From positions 62,001 through 126,000 of the forward strand of contig CACNQD010000002.1 in NCBI GenBank assembly GCA_902622545.1: 64,000 nt of DNA. The letters are read 5' to 3'. Positions 30,566 to 40,551 of this stretch are shown piece after piece. The notes beneath the pieces were generated by a model. That model searched no databases. It was not told the origin of the DNA and was given only the letters and a program-made list of their open reading frames with translations. Position numbers and translations under genes: made by a program. The stretch is from an uncultured Pelagibacteraceae bacterium. Its GTDB lineage: Bacteria; Pseudomonadota; Alphaproteobacteria; Pelagibacterales; Pelagibacteraceae. The first letter of the stretch is position 1; each line of letters opens with the position of its first letter.

Positions 30566-32971
30566 ATGATCTCTAAAATTTATCAAAATTTTATACTGAG
30601 TAAACCCAAAATCATTTTATCGTTATTAATATTGATAGCTATATTTTTTGGTTATCAATCTAAAGATTTTAGATTAGACGCTTCTTCAGAGACTTTATTA
30701 ATTGAGGGAGATCCTGATCTCAAATATTTAAATGAAATCAATGAAAAATTTGGGGCAAAGGAATTTTTAGTTTTAACGCTTACCCCCAAAGAAAAAATAA
30801 CCTCTGAAAATACTATTAATAATATTCTAAGTCTTAAGTATAAAATTCAAAGTTTAAATTGGGTTCATAACGTAATCACAATTGTAGATATTCCACTACT
30901 TGATAGTTCTGATGAGCCTTTAATGGATAGAATTAAAAATTTTAGAACTTTAAAAGATGAAAATATTGATAGAGATAGAGGTTTTCAAGAAATTTTGAAC
31001 AGCCCTGTCTTTAGAAACTTTGTTATAAGCGAGGACGCAAAAACAACTGGAATAATCGTAAACTTAAAAGAAAAAGAGGAACCTCAGTTCAGTGCATTTG
31101 ATGATAAAAAAGAAATTGAGAATTACAAAGACTCTTTAAAAAAAGAGAGACACCAAAATATAATTGAAATAAGAGAAATTATAAAATCATTTGAAGATGT
31201 TGGCAAAATTCATTTAGGTGGGATTCCTATGATCGCTGATGATATGATGACATTTATAAAGAATGATATAATCGTCTTTGGTTTTGGAGTATTTTTATTT
31301 ATCATATTTACTTTATGGTATGTTTTTAGAAAATTAATTTGGATTTTTATACCTATTAGTAGTTGTTTTTTTTCAGTTTTAATTATGTCTGGTTTTTTAG
31401 GAATAATGAATTGGAAAGTAACAGTAATCTCCTCAAATTTTATTGCATTAATGTTGATATTAACTATGGCAATGAATATTCATATGAGTACAAGATTTCT
31501 ACAATTAAGGAATGAATTTCCAAATTTGTCTTTATTTGAAATTATTACATTAACTACGGAAAAAATGGTTTGGCCGATTATTTATACTGTCCTTACCACT
31601 ATGTGTGCATTTCTTTCTTTGATTTTTAGTGAAATTAAACCAATTATTGATTTTGGTCTTATGATGTCCTTTGGATTGTTAACTTCTTTTATAGTTACAT
31701 TTTCTCTTCTTCCAACATTACTAAATATATTTGACTATCAGAAAGTTGAGGTTGAGGAAAAGTCATTCTCATCATTTACAAACGCGCTTTCTAAATATTC
31801 TATAAATAATGTAAAATTAATTTTATCTATATCTATAATTTTAATTATCTTAAGTATATTTGGAATCTTAAAATTAAAAGTTGAAAATAGTTTTATTAAT
31901 TATTTTAGCAAAGACACAGAAATTTATAAAGGTATGAAACTAATTGATGAAAAATTAGGAGGAACAACCCCGCTAAATATAATTCTAAAATTTGATAACG
32001 AAGAGATAGAAGTAGTAAGTGAAGATGAGGATCAATTTGAAGATTGGGATGAGGAAAGCAATGAAGACGACCAAAGCAAATATTGGTTTACTAAAGATAA
32101 AATTGATAGAATAAAAAACGTTCATTTATATTTAGAAAAATTAGATTATGTAGGTAAAGTTTTATCTTTCTATTCAATTATAGAAATAGCAACTAAACTC
32201 AATAATGATAAGGAACTTGGTACTTTAGAAATGGGAGTTCTATATAGTAAACTTCCAGAAACAATTAAAAAAGAGATTGTTGATCCCTATATTTCAGTGA
32301 AAAATAATGAGGCTAGAATAAATTTAAGAATTAAAGACTCGTCTGAAAATCTAAGAAGAAACCAGTTGATAAGTAAGATTAACTCAGAACTTAAAAGCGA
32401 AATTGGTCTAAAAGATGAAAGTTTTAAACTTGGTGGAGTGTTAATTCTATTCAATAATTTATTACAAAGTTTATTTAAATCGCAAATTTTAACACTTGGA
32501 TTAGTAATGCTTGGGATTTTTTTAATGTTTTTAATTTTATTTAGAAATATTAAAATATCCTTAATTGGAGTAATTCCAAATTTTATAGCAGCTTTCGCTA
32601 TTTTGGGTTTAATTGGATTGTTAAATATTCCGTTAGATATGATGACAATAACAATTGCAGCAATAACAATCGGTATTGCTGTTGATAATAGTATTCACTA
32701 TATTTACAGATTTATTGAGGAATATAAAAAAAACAATAATTACAACGAAGTTATAAATACTTGCCACTCAACAGTAGGTATAGCAATATTAAATACTTCA
32801 ATTACTATTGTTTTTGGTTTTTCAATACTCATTTTGTCAAATTTTATTCCAACTATTTATTTTGGAATTTTCACCGGCATAGCAATGTTGCTTGCAATGA
32901 TACTTGTTTTGACTTTGCTACCAAGTCTAATTATTTTAATAAAGCCCTTTGGCATTAAAATAAATGACTGA
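30566..32971 (+). CDS. RND superfamily / MMPL-type exporter
   Basis: 12-TM pattern with two large periplasmic loops; AITIGIAVDNSIHYIYRF motif. Confidence 0.85.
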   Translation: MISKIYQNFILSKPKIILSLLILIAIFFGYQSKDFRLDASSETLLIEGDPDLKYLNEINEKFGAKEFLVLTLTPKEKITSENTINNILSLKYKIQSLNWVHNVITIVDIPLLDSSDEPLMDRIKNFRTLKDENIDRDRGFQEILNSPVFRNFVISEDAKTTGIIVNLKEKEEPQFSAFDDKKEIENYKDSLKKERHQNIIEIREIIKSFEDVGKIHLGGIPMIADDMMTFIKNDIIVFGFGVFLFIIFTLWYVFRKLIWIFIPISSCFFSVLIMSGFLGIMNWKVTVISSNFIALMLILTMAMNIHMSTRFLQLRNEFPNLSLFEIITLTTEKMVWPIIYTVLTTMCAFLSLIFSEIKPIIDFGLMMSFGLLTSFIVTFSLLPTLLNIFDYQKVEVEEKSFSSFTNALSKYSINNVKLILSISIILIILSIFGILKLKVENSFINYFSKDTEIYKGMKLIDEKLGGTTPLNIILKFDNEEIEVVSEDEDQFEDWDEESNEDDQSKYWFTKDKIDRIKNVHLYLEKLDYVGKVLSFYSIIEIATKLNNDKELGTLEMGVLYSKLPETIKKEIVDPYISVKNNEARINLRIKDSSENLRRNQLISKINSELKSEIGLKDESFKLGGVLILFNNLLQSLFKSQILTLGLVMLGIFLMFLILFRNIKISLIGVIPNFIAAFAILGLIGLLNIPLDMMTITIAAITIGIAVDNSIHYIYRFIEEYKKNNNYNEVINTCHSTVGIAILNTSITIVFGFSILILSNFIPTIYFGIFTGIAMLLAMILVLTLLPSLIILIKPFGIKIND

Positions 32972-33509
32972 GCAAATTTTAGAAATATTAAATAAAATAT
33001 TAATTTTTGATTTGATCTTTATTGTATTGATAATTTTATCTTTAATTAAGTGTACATCAAAAGGTTTTGTATTTAGCTTATTGTCTGCAAGCAAATGGCT
33101 ATTAGCATATGTTTTAACATTATTTCTTTTTCCAAAAACTAAACCCTTTGTAGATGGTATAATTGATAATGAATATGTTTTAGATATTGCTTTAGGAATA
33201 TCAATTTTTGTGATTATACTTTTTATAATTTTGATGATAAACAGGGGAATCGGTAGAGCGGTGAGTTATTCTGGAATAGGAATGTTAGATAAAATATTTG
33301 GTTTTTTCTTTGGTTTCCTTAGAGCGTATGTAATTTCTGTATGTATTTTTGCTACAATAGACATTGTTTATAATCATAAAAAATGGCCAATAAATCTTGA
33401 CCATTCTTATAGCTTTCCATATGTTCTAAAAGGTAGTAATTATTTAATAAAAGAATTTCCAAATGAAAAAGACTATCAGGATACTAAAGAAAAAGTTCAA
33501 GAATTATAA
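32964..33509 (+). CDS. cvpA: CvpA family membrane protein
   Basis: FDLIFIVLIILSLIKCTSKGFVFSLLSASKWLLAY...SYSGIGMLDKIFGFFFGFLRAYVI; upstream of purF. Confidence 0.9.
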   Translation: MTEQILEILNKILIFDLIFIVLIILSLIKCTSKGFVFSLLSASKWLLAYVLTLFLFPKTKPFVDGIIDNEYVLDIALGISIFVIILFIILMINRGIGRAVSYSGIGMLDKIFGFFFGFLRAYVISVCIFATIDIVYNHKKWPINLDHSYSFPYVLKGSNYLIKEFPNEKDYQDTKEKVQEL

Positions 33510-34944
33510 CCCAAAAATTAAAGAGGAGTGTGGTGTATTTGGGATTAGTAATAATGTAGACGCATCAACATTAACTGCACTTGGTTTACATGCTTTACAA
33601 CATAGGGGCCAGGAAGGTTGCGGAATAGTTTCATTTGATGGCAAAAAATATCATTCAGAAAAAAGGTTTGGTTTAGTTGGAGATAATTTTAATAAAGAAA
33701 AGGTTTTAAAGTCACTACCTGGAAACTATGCAATCGGTCATAATAGATATAGCACTACGGGAGGTACAACTTTAAGAAACATACAGCCCTTTTTTGCAGA
33801 TACTAACACTGGGGGAATTGGGGTTTCTCACAATGGTAACTTAACAAATGCAATAACACTCAGAAGAAAATTAGTTGAGGACGGCGCTATTTTTTATACT
33901 ACATCTGATACGGAAACAATTGTGCAACTAATTGCAAGATCTAAAAGAGTAAAAATCATTGATAAAATTATAGATGCATTATTTCAAATTCAAGGCGGAT
34001 ATGCTTTAGTAATGCTAACCCAAAATAATTTGATTGGAGTTAGAGATCCTTTTGGGATAAGGCCACTTGTTATTGGAAAATTAAACAACTCTTATGTCTT
34101 TGCATCAGAAACATGTGCATTAGATATCATTGGTGCTAAATATATTAGGGATGTTGAAAATGGTGAGATTGTATCTGTTCAAGATGATAAGTTAGTAAGC
34201 ATAAAACCTTTTCCTGCTAAAAAAGTTAGACCTTGTGTTTTTGAATATATTTATTTTTCAAGGCCAGATAGTTTATTAAATGGTAAATGTGCTTATGAAT
34301 ATAGAAAAAATTTTGGAGCTGAACTTGCAAAAGAAAACTCATTAAAAGCAGATTTGGTAGTTCCAGTTCCAGACTCAGGTAATGCCGCAGCAATAGGTTT
34401 TAGTCAACTAACTAAAATACCATTTGATCTTGGTTTAATCAGAAATCATTATGTTGGTAGAACTTTTATAGAGCCAGCCCAAAAAATTAGAAGTTTAGGT
34501 GTTAAATTAAAACTTAATGCAAATAAAACTACTATTAAAAATAAAATAATTGTCCTAGTTGATGACTCTCTTGTTAGAGGAACAACATCCCATAAAATTG
34601 TTAAGATGTTGTACGACGCAGGCGCTAAAGAAGTACACGTTAGGATAGCATGTCCTGAAATTAGATATCCTGATTTTTACGGTGTTGATACACCAACAAA
34701 AAAGGAGTTGCTTGCAGCAAATATGAACAACAAACAAATATGTGAATATATCAACGCTAAATCACTTAAGTTTTTAAGCATTGAAGGAATGTATAAAGCA
34801 ATGGGATTTGAAAATAGAAACAAAACTTATCCTCAACTAACAGATCATTATTTCACAGGTGATTATCCAGTGAAACTAATTGATAAACTTGGCGATAATA
34901 AAGTGACGCAGTTGTCATTGTTAAGCACTGCATCTAATAATTAA
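33463..34944 (+). CDS. purF: Amidophosphoribosyltransferase
   Basis: ECGVFG, LHALQHRGQEGCGIVS, IGHNRYSTTGG, VPDSGNAAAIGFSQ, LVDDSLVRGTTS. Confidence 0.97.
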   Translation: MKKTIRILKKKFKNYNPKIKEECGVFGISNNVDASTLTALGLHALQHRGQEGCGIVSFDGKKYHSEKRFGLVGDNFNKEKVLKSLPGNYAIGHNRYSTTGGTTLRNIQPFFADTNTGGIGVSHNGNLTNAITLRRKLVEDGAIFYTTSDTETIVQLIARSKRVKIIDKIIDALFQIQGGYALVMLTQNNLIGVRDPFGIRPLVIGKLNNSYVFASETCALDIIGAKYIRDVENGEIVSVQDDKLVSIKPFPAKKVRPCVFEYIYFSRPDSLLNGKCAYEYRKNFGAELAKENSLKADLVVPVPDSGNAAAIGFSQLTKIPFDLGLIRNHYVGRTFIEPAQKIRSLGVKLKLNANKTTIKNKIIVLVDDSLVRGTTSHKIVKMLYDAGAKEVHVRIACPEIRYPDFYGVDTPTKKELLAANMNNKQICEYINAKSLKFLSIEGMYKAMGFENRNKTYPQLTDHYFTGDYPVKLIDKLGDNKVTQLSLLSTASNN

Positions 34945-34947
34945 ATT

Positions 34948-35505
34948 ATGAAAAAAGTAAATTTTACAGAAATGAAAAATGGTACAAAAGAAGACTACAT
35001 GTTTTTAGATAAACTTGAAAAAGAATATGTTGATGAAACCGCAGATAGAATATTAGGTTTTTTATCAAGAATGACCTCAACTTTAGAAGGTTACAAAATT
35101 TCAAGATTAGAACATTCTTTGCAAAGTGCTACTAGAGCTTATAATAATAAAGAAAGTGAAGAGATGGTAGTTGCATGTCTATTGCATGATATAGGAGACG
35201 AACTTGCTCCGTTAAATCATTCAGAGTACGCAGCAACAGTATTGAAACCATATGTTTCTGAAAAAACTCATTGGATAATAGAAAAACATGGTGAATTTCA
35301 AATGTATTATTATGCTCACCATTTGGGTGCTGATCGATTTAGAAGAGAAAAATACAAAGACCACAAATACTATCAAGCAACAGTAGATTTTTGTGAAAAG
35401 TATGATCAATGTTCTTTTGATCCAAATTATAAGTCTATGAATCTTAAGGATTTTGAACCTATGGTTAGAAATATATTTTCAAGAAAACCATATTCTCAAT
35501 ATTAA
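34948..35505 (+). CDS. HD-domain protein (PhnZ/MIOX-like HD oxygenase or phosphohydrolase)
   Basis: LEHSLQSATRAY...CLLHDIGDELAPLNHSEYAATVLKPYVSEKTHWIIEKHGEFQ. Confidence 0.7.
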   Translation: MKKVNFTEMKNGTKEDYMFLDKLEKEYVDETADRILGFLSRMTSTLEGYKISRLEHSLQSATRAYNNKESEEMVVACLLHDIGDELAPLNHSEYAATVLKPYVSEKTHWIIEKHGEFQMYYYAHHLGADRFRREKYKDHKYYQATVDFCEKYDQCSFDPNYKSMNLKDFEPMVRNIFSRKPYSQY

Positions 35506-35506
35506 A

Positions 35507-37456
35507 TTGTCTAATAAATTAAAATCTGAAAAAAGCCCTTACCTCAAACAACATGAAAATAATCCTGTTAATTGGTTGGCATGGAATAAAAATAGTTTAA
35601 AAAAAGCACAAGTTGAAAAAAAACCAATTTTTTTAAGTATTGGATATGCTAGTTGCCATTGGTGTCATGTAATGGCCCATGAAAGTTTCGAAAATATAGA
35701 GATAGCAAAAGTAATGAATGATAATTTTATTAATATAAAAGTTGATAGAGAGGAGAGACCAGATTTAGATTTTATATTTCAAAGAAGTCTTGGAATATTA
35801 ACCGGCGCCCAAGGAGGTTGGCCATTATCAATGTTTTTAGATGAAAATGGTGTGCCTTTTACTGGAGGAACATACTTTCCACCAAAAGAAATGCAGGGCA
35901 GACCAAGTTTCACTCAAGTTCTAAACAATGTTTCGAAGGTTTATAAAGAGAATAGGGAAAAAATTATAAATCAGGTTGAGCAAATGAAACTAGTTTTTAA
36001 AGAGTTTAATTTAAAAACTGCTATTATAAAGCAAGATGTTGAACCACTAGTTGAAAAAATTTTACAATACATGGATGAAAAAAATGGTGGCTTTAAGGGA
36101 GCACCAAAGTTTCCACAATTATATATTTTTGATACGATATTTTATTTTTATAACAAGAATAAAAAGAATACTTTCTTAGATGTAGTTAGAAAATTACTGA
36201 ATAATATTTCTTCTAAAGGTATTTATGATCACCTTGGTGGTGGTATTTCTAGGTATACCGTGGATGAAAAATGGATAGTACCTCATTTTGAAAAGATGCT
36301 TTACGATAATATTTTATTCGTAAGAACCCTAAATAATTATTTAGTTAGCAAACAAGATAAAAAATTGAATAATAAACTAATCCAAACAATCAATTTTATA
36401 AATAATGAATTCCTTAATGACAAAAACTTATTAGGCTCTGCTTATGATGCTGATAGCGAAGGTATTGAAGGTAAATACTATATTTGGAGTGACGAAGAAA
36501 TCAAAGGAATACTAGGTGACGATATAGATATATTTAAAAAAAAATATTTAATTACAAAAGAAGGAAACTTTGAAGGCTCAAATATTTTAATTGAAAATGA
36601 TATTTATGAATTAAGTGAAAATGAGATAGAAATTTTGAATAAAAGTGAAAAAAAACTTCTTGATGAAAGGAAAAAAAGAGTAAAGCCTTTTTTTGACGAT
36701 AAAAGTCAAACTGATTTAAATTCTTTCTGGATATATACTTTATTACATTCATCTTTTGTGCTTAAAAATAAAATAATTAGAGATAAATCGTTTGAACTTT
36801 TAGAAATTTTACAAAAAACTCTTAAAAATAAGATTTATCACTGTTATGATAAGGAAGAAGAAATAGATGTATTTTTGGAGGATTACGCATATTTTGCATT
36901 AGTTTTAGTAAGTTTTTATGAAGTGACAGGTGATGAAAAGTATCTAAATAAGAGTGAAGAAATATTAAAAGAAACATGGGATCTTTTTTATGATGAGGAG
37001 ACAAAAACTTTACAAAAAAATTCTCAAAAAACAAATGATCTATTCGTAAAACCTATAGATATAATTGATAATAATATTCCTAATGGAAATAGCATTTATC
37101 TACTAACTTTAAATAAAATTTTTAACATAACTGAAAATAAAATTTATAAAAATAAAATAGAAAATCTTACAAAGTCCTTTTATTCATTAATCGACAGAAA
37201 TTATTCACAAATGTTTAGCTATTATAAAACCTTAGATATTTGTGAAAATAATATTACTTTTACATTTTGTGGTTTCAATGATGAATTTCAAAAAATAAGA
37301 GATTTTTTACTGTTAAATTACTTCGAAAAATCTACATTTATTTACAAAAAATCTAATGATGAGCAATATATTTTAATTTGTAAAAATCAAACTTGTTCAC
37401 AAAAATTAAAAAATATTTCAGAAATTAATAATTATTTAAATGAAAGATCTATCTAA
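35507..37456 (+). CDS. Thioredoxin-domain DUF255 protein (YyaL/SPATA20 family)
   Basis: SNKLKSEKSPYLKQHENNPVNWLAW, SIGYASCHWCHVMAHESFEN, VDREERPDLD, GGWPLSMFLDENGVPFTGGTYFPP; TTG at 35507 fits the family N-terminus better than ATG at 35453. Confidence 0.92.
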   Translation: MSNKLKSEKSPYLKQHENNPVNWLAWNKNSLKKAQVEKKPIFLSIGYASCHWCHVMAHESFENIEIAKVMNDNFINIKVDREERPDLDFIFQRSLGILTGAQGGWPLSMFLDENGVPFTGGTYFPPKEMQGRPSFTQVLNNVSKVYKENREKIINQVEQMKLVFKEFNLKTAIIKQDVEPLVEKILQYMDEKNGGFKGAPKFPQLYIFDTIFYFYNKNKKNTFLDVVRKLLNNISSKGIYDHLGGGISRYTVDEKWIVPHFEKMLYDNILFVRTLNNYLVSKQDKKLNNKLIQTINFINNEFLNDKNLLGSAYDADSEGIEGKYYIWSDEEIKGILGDDIDIFKKKYLITKEGNFEGSNILIENDIYELSENEIEILNKSEKKLLDERKKRVKPFFDDKSQTDLNSFWIYTLLHSSFVLKNKIIRDKSFELLEILQKTLKNKIYHCYDKEEEIDVFLEDYAYFALVLVSFYEVTGDEKYLNKSEEILKETWDLFYDEETKTLQKNSQKTNDLFVKPIDIIDNNIPNGNSIYLLTLNKIFNITENKIYKNKIENLTKSFYSLIDRNYSQMFSYYKTLDICENNITFTFCGFNDEFQKIRDFLLLNYFEKSTFIYKKSNDEQYILICKNQTCSQKLKNISEINNYLNERSI

Positions 37457-38300
37457 TCAAAAAAAAGGGTCATTGATGGCTTTTGTGGCTGTGATGTTAA
37501 TCACGCCTGACTCTTTATTTATTAGATTATCATCAATTGATACGTGGGGATTAGTTTTTTATAGGGGGATTATCCCTTTTGGTGTCGTTTTTATAGGCAT
37601 GATCATAATTTATCAAATTAGATTTTTTAAAATTTTATTTTCAAATGGTTACAAAGGGATTGCTTATATAATAACTTTTTCAATAACAAATATAGCGTTT
37701 GTTGTTTCAATTCAAAATACAAATGTCGCAAATACCTTAGTCATGATTGCAACAGCACCGATGTTATCTGCAATTTTGAGTAATATTTTTTTAAAAGAAA
37801 ATCCTGACAAAAAAACTTGGACAGCTATAATCATTACTTTCATTTCGGTAATTTATATTTTTTATGATTCAATTAAAATTGGTAACTTTTATGGAGATAT
37901 ACTTGGTTTTATTGCAGCGCTGGGGTTAGCTATTGGTGCTATAATAATAAGGTCTGCGAAAAAATTAAATTTAGTTCCGTCTGCAGTAATCGGAAAATTG
38001 TTTGTAGCATGCTTTGCTGTAATTTTTATTGACGATTATTCCCTTATTGGAAACGATTTAATAATTGTTCCTTTAATGTGTTTAATGTGTGTTGCAATAC
38101 CATTTGTTTTAGTCACTATCGCTCCAAGATTTATAACTGCAGCAGAGGTAAATCTTTTCTTTTTGCTAGAAACTATCATTGGTCCAATTTGGGTTTGGTT
38201 GATAATCAAAGAACAGCCAACAACTGAAACAATCCTTGGTGGTATAGTTATAATTGTTACAATTGCTGTTCACTCTTTTTTAAAGTTAAAAAAATCATAA
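37440..38300 (+). CDS. EamA/DMT family transporter
   Basis: About 10 TM segments, two EamA halves. Confidence 0.85.
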   Translation: MKDLSNQKKGSLMAFVAVMLITPDSLFIRLSSIDTWGLVFYRGIIPFGVVFIGMIIIYQIRFFKILFSNGYKGIAYIITFSITNIAFVVSIQNTNVANTLVMIATAPMLSAILSNIFLKENPDKKTWTAIIITFISVIYIFYDSIKIGNFYGDILGFIAALGLAIGAIIIRSAKKLNLVPSAVIGKLFVACFAVIFIDDYSLIGNDLIIVPLMCLMCVAIPFVLVTIAPRFITAAEVNLFFLLETIIGPIWVWLIIKEQPTTETILGGIVIIVTIAVHSFLKLKKS

Positions 38301-38358
38301 GTTAGACATAATAATTTCTTGATTTAGTCTAAAATCACAAATAATAAGCAGGCGATTT

Positions 38359-39726
38359 ATGAATAAAATTGTAAAAAATTCTTGGGCACTATTTTTGGGT
38401 ATGAGTATGATTATGTTGTCATATGGGTACCAAAGTTCTCTTCTTGGGGTAAGGGCTGTTGTAGAAAATTTTAGTTTAGCTTCTACAGGTTTTATGATGT
38501 CCGGCTACTTTGTTGGTTACTTTATTGGAGCTAGAACTGCTACACCTGTAATTTCAAGCGTTGGACATATAAGAGTTTTTGCTGCTTTTGCATCCATTGC
38601 ATCCTTATCAATTTTATTACACTCAATATTTGTAAATCCATTTTCATGGTTTTTATTAAGAGTTGTGACAGGATATTCAATGGTTTTAATTTATACAATT
38701 GCAGAAAGTTGGTTGAACGATAGAGCAAGTAATAAAAATAGAGGTAAAGTTTTATCAATATATATGATCATACTGTATGGAAGTATGGGGCTAGGTATGT
38801 TTTTACTTAATTTTAGTGAGCCAGAAAATTTTGAACCTTTTATTTTGATATCCGCAATTATGTCTTTGGCATTAATACCAATTTTACTGACCAAAAGAAA
38901 AGCACCAACTTTTAAAAAAATTGCAACCATGTCCATAAAAGATTTATATAATTCTTCACCACTTGGTACAGTAGGTGCATTATTATTAGGCACCGTTCAC
39001 TCAGCTGTTTTTTTATTTTTTGCTGTTTATGCTGCAGAGATGAATTTTTCAATTCTAGAAATTTCGATTGTTACTTTTCTTTTAACAATTTCAGGAGCTA
39101 TTGCTCAATATCCTATTGGTTATATTTCAGATAAATTTGATAGAAGAAAAGTAATTGTTTTTACAACATTTGGTGCAGCTTTATTTGCGATGTTGCTTAT
39201 TTTTTCTAGTGGAACAATGTATTTGCCTGAAGGACTAGGATCGTCAAAAATTTGGTTTTATTTATTTGTAGTTTTATTTTCATTTTGTAGTTTACCCCTG
39301 TTTTCTCTAATTTTAGCACATACCAATGATTATATTACTAAAGACAAATTTGTAGCAGCAGGAGCTAGTCTACAATTTGCTTTTGGTTTCGGTGCAATGA
39401 GCGGTCCATTTCTATGTTCAATTTTTATGAATTTAATTGGAAATAATGGCTTTTTTATATTTATTATCATATTTCATTCAATGATTGGATTTTTTGGTAT
39501 CCATCGAATGAAAGTAAGGCCATCTTTAGATAATCCGGACTCTCAATTTGTTCCTATGCATCAGACTATAACGCCAGTTGGAATGGAATTAAATCCTTCA
39601 ACTGAGCATATTGATGAGCCTTACTCAGAAAAAGTTGAAAAAATGCTGAAAAGAAAAGGTGTCATTATAAAAAAAAAAATTGAAGACAATAAAAAAGAAG
39701 ATGAATTAAATTTAAAAAAAAATTAA
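38359..39726 (+). CDS. MFS transporter (YcaD-like)
   Basis: 12-TM pattern; GYFVGYFIGARTATPVISSVGHIRVFAAFAS, YTIAESWLNDRASNKNRGKVLSIYM. Confidence 0.87.
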   Translation: MNKIVKNSWALFLGMSMIMLSYGYQSSLLGVRAVVENFSLASTGFMMSGYFVGYFIGARTATPVISSVGHIRVFAAFASIASLSILLHSIFVNPFSWFLLRVVTGYSMVLIYTIAESWLNDRASNKNRGKVLSIYMIILYGSMGLGMFLLNFSEPENFEPFILISAIMSLALIPILLTKRKAPTFKKIATMSIKDLYNSSPLGTVGALLLGTVHSAVFLFFAVYAAEMNFSILEISIVTFLLTISGAIAQYPIGYISDKFDRRKVIVFTTFGAALFAMLLIFSSGTMYLPEGLGSSKIWFYLFVVLFSFCSLPLFSLILAHTNDYITKDKFVAAGASLQFAFGFGAMSGPFLCSIFMNLIGNNGFFIFIIIFHSMIGFFGIHRMKVRPSLDNPDSQFVPMHQTITPVGMELNPSTEHIDEPYSEKVEKMLKRKGVIIKKKIEDNKKEDELNLKKN

Positions 39727-39814
39727 TTTTTCAATTTTAAGTTGCACCTCATTTTGAGCTATAAATTATATAATCCTTGTTAAAATAGATTTATTTTGCT
39801 TTAATAAAGAGTCT

Positions 39815-40549
39815 ATGAAAAAAAAGTCAAAAAATAGATTAGATAATGGAGCAATTGCAAAACTAGCTTCAATAACCTCAACAGCTATTACAACATTTCA
39901 AGAAAAACAAAAACAAAAGAAAAAAGAGTTAGCACTGAAAAGAAAAAAAGAGGAACTTAGTAAGTTAAACACAGAAAGAAAAGAGATTAATAAAAAAATC
40001 GATCAACTCAAAAAACAAGACGAAAAAATTTCAATTAAATTTGAGGAATTAAGATTAAAAGAAAAAGAATTAGAACTTAAAGAGATTGATTTAAGATCCA
40101 AGGAGGAACAAATTAAGCAAAAAGAGATAAATATTTCAGAGAAAGAGCATAATCAAGAGCTCAAAAGAATCGAGCTTAGAAAATATGAAAAAAATATTCA
40201 TTTAAAACTAGAAGAACAAAAAAGAAAAGATGTGGATTTACAAGTTAGAGAGGAAGAGCAAAAACAAAAAGAATTAAGAGATTTAAGAAGGAAAAGACGT
40301 GAACAAAAACAATTACAATCAAAAATTAATGACCAGAAAATGTTAGAGGAAGAAAAACTCAGACAATGGGAGGAAAATTTTGATAAACAACAAAAAATTC
40401 AAGAAGAGTATGAAAGGAAAAAAGAGGAAAGATTAAAGCAAATAGAATTAGAACAAAGAAGACTTAGAGAAGAAGATTATCGAAATTTAAATGATGAAAT
40501 TTCAAGTCAACTTAAAGAGCTTGATGTAAAAAACACTACAAAAAACTGA
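39815..40549 (+). CDS. Highly charged K/E/Q-rich coiled-coil protein
   Basis: Clean 244-aa ORF, near-continuous heptad-like K/E/L/Q pattern; intergenic leader; no overlapping alternative gene. Confidence 0.65.
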   Translation: MKKKSKNRLDNGAIAKLASITSTAITTFQEKQKQKKKELALKRKKEELSKLNTERKEINKKIDQLKKQDEKISIKFEELRLKEKELELKEIDLRSKEEQIKQKEINISEKEHNQELKRIELRKYEKNIHLKLEEQKRKDVDLQVREEEQKQKELRDLRRKRREQKQLQSKINDQKMLEEEKLRQWEENFDKQQKIQEEYERKKEERLKQIELEQRRLREEDYRNLNDEISSQLKELDVKNTTKN

Positions 40550-40551
40550 GA

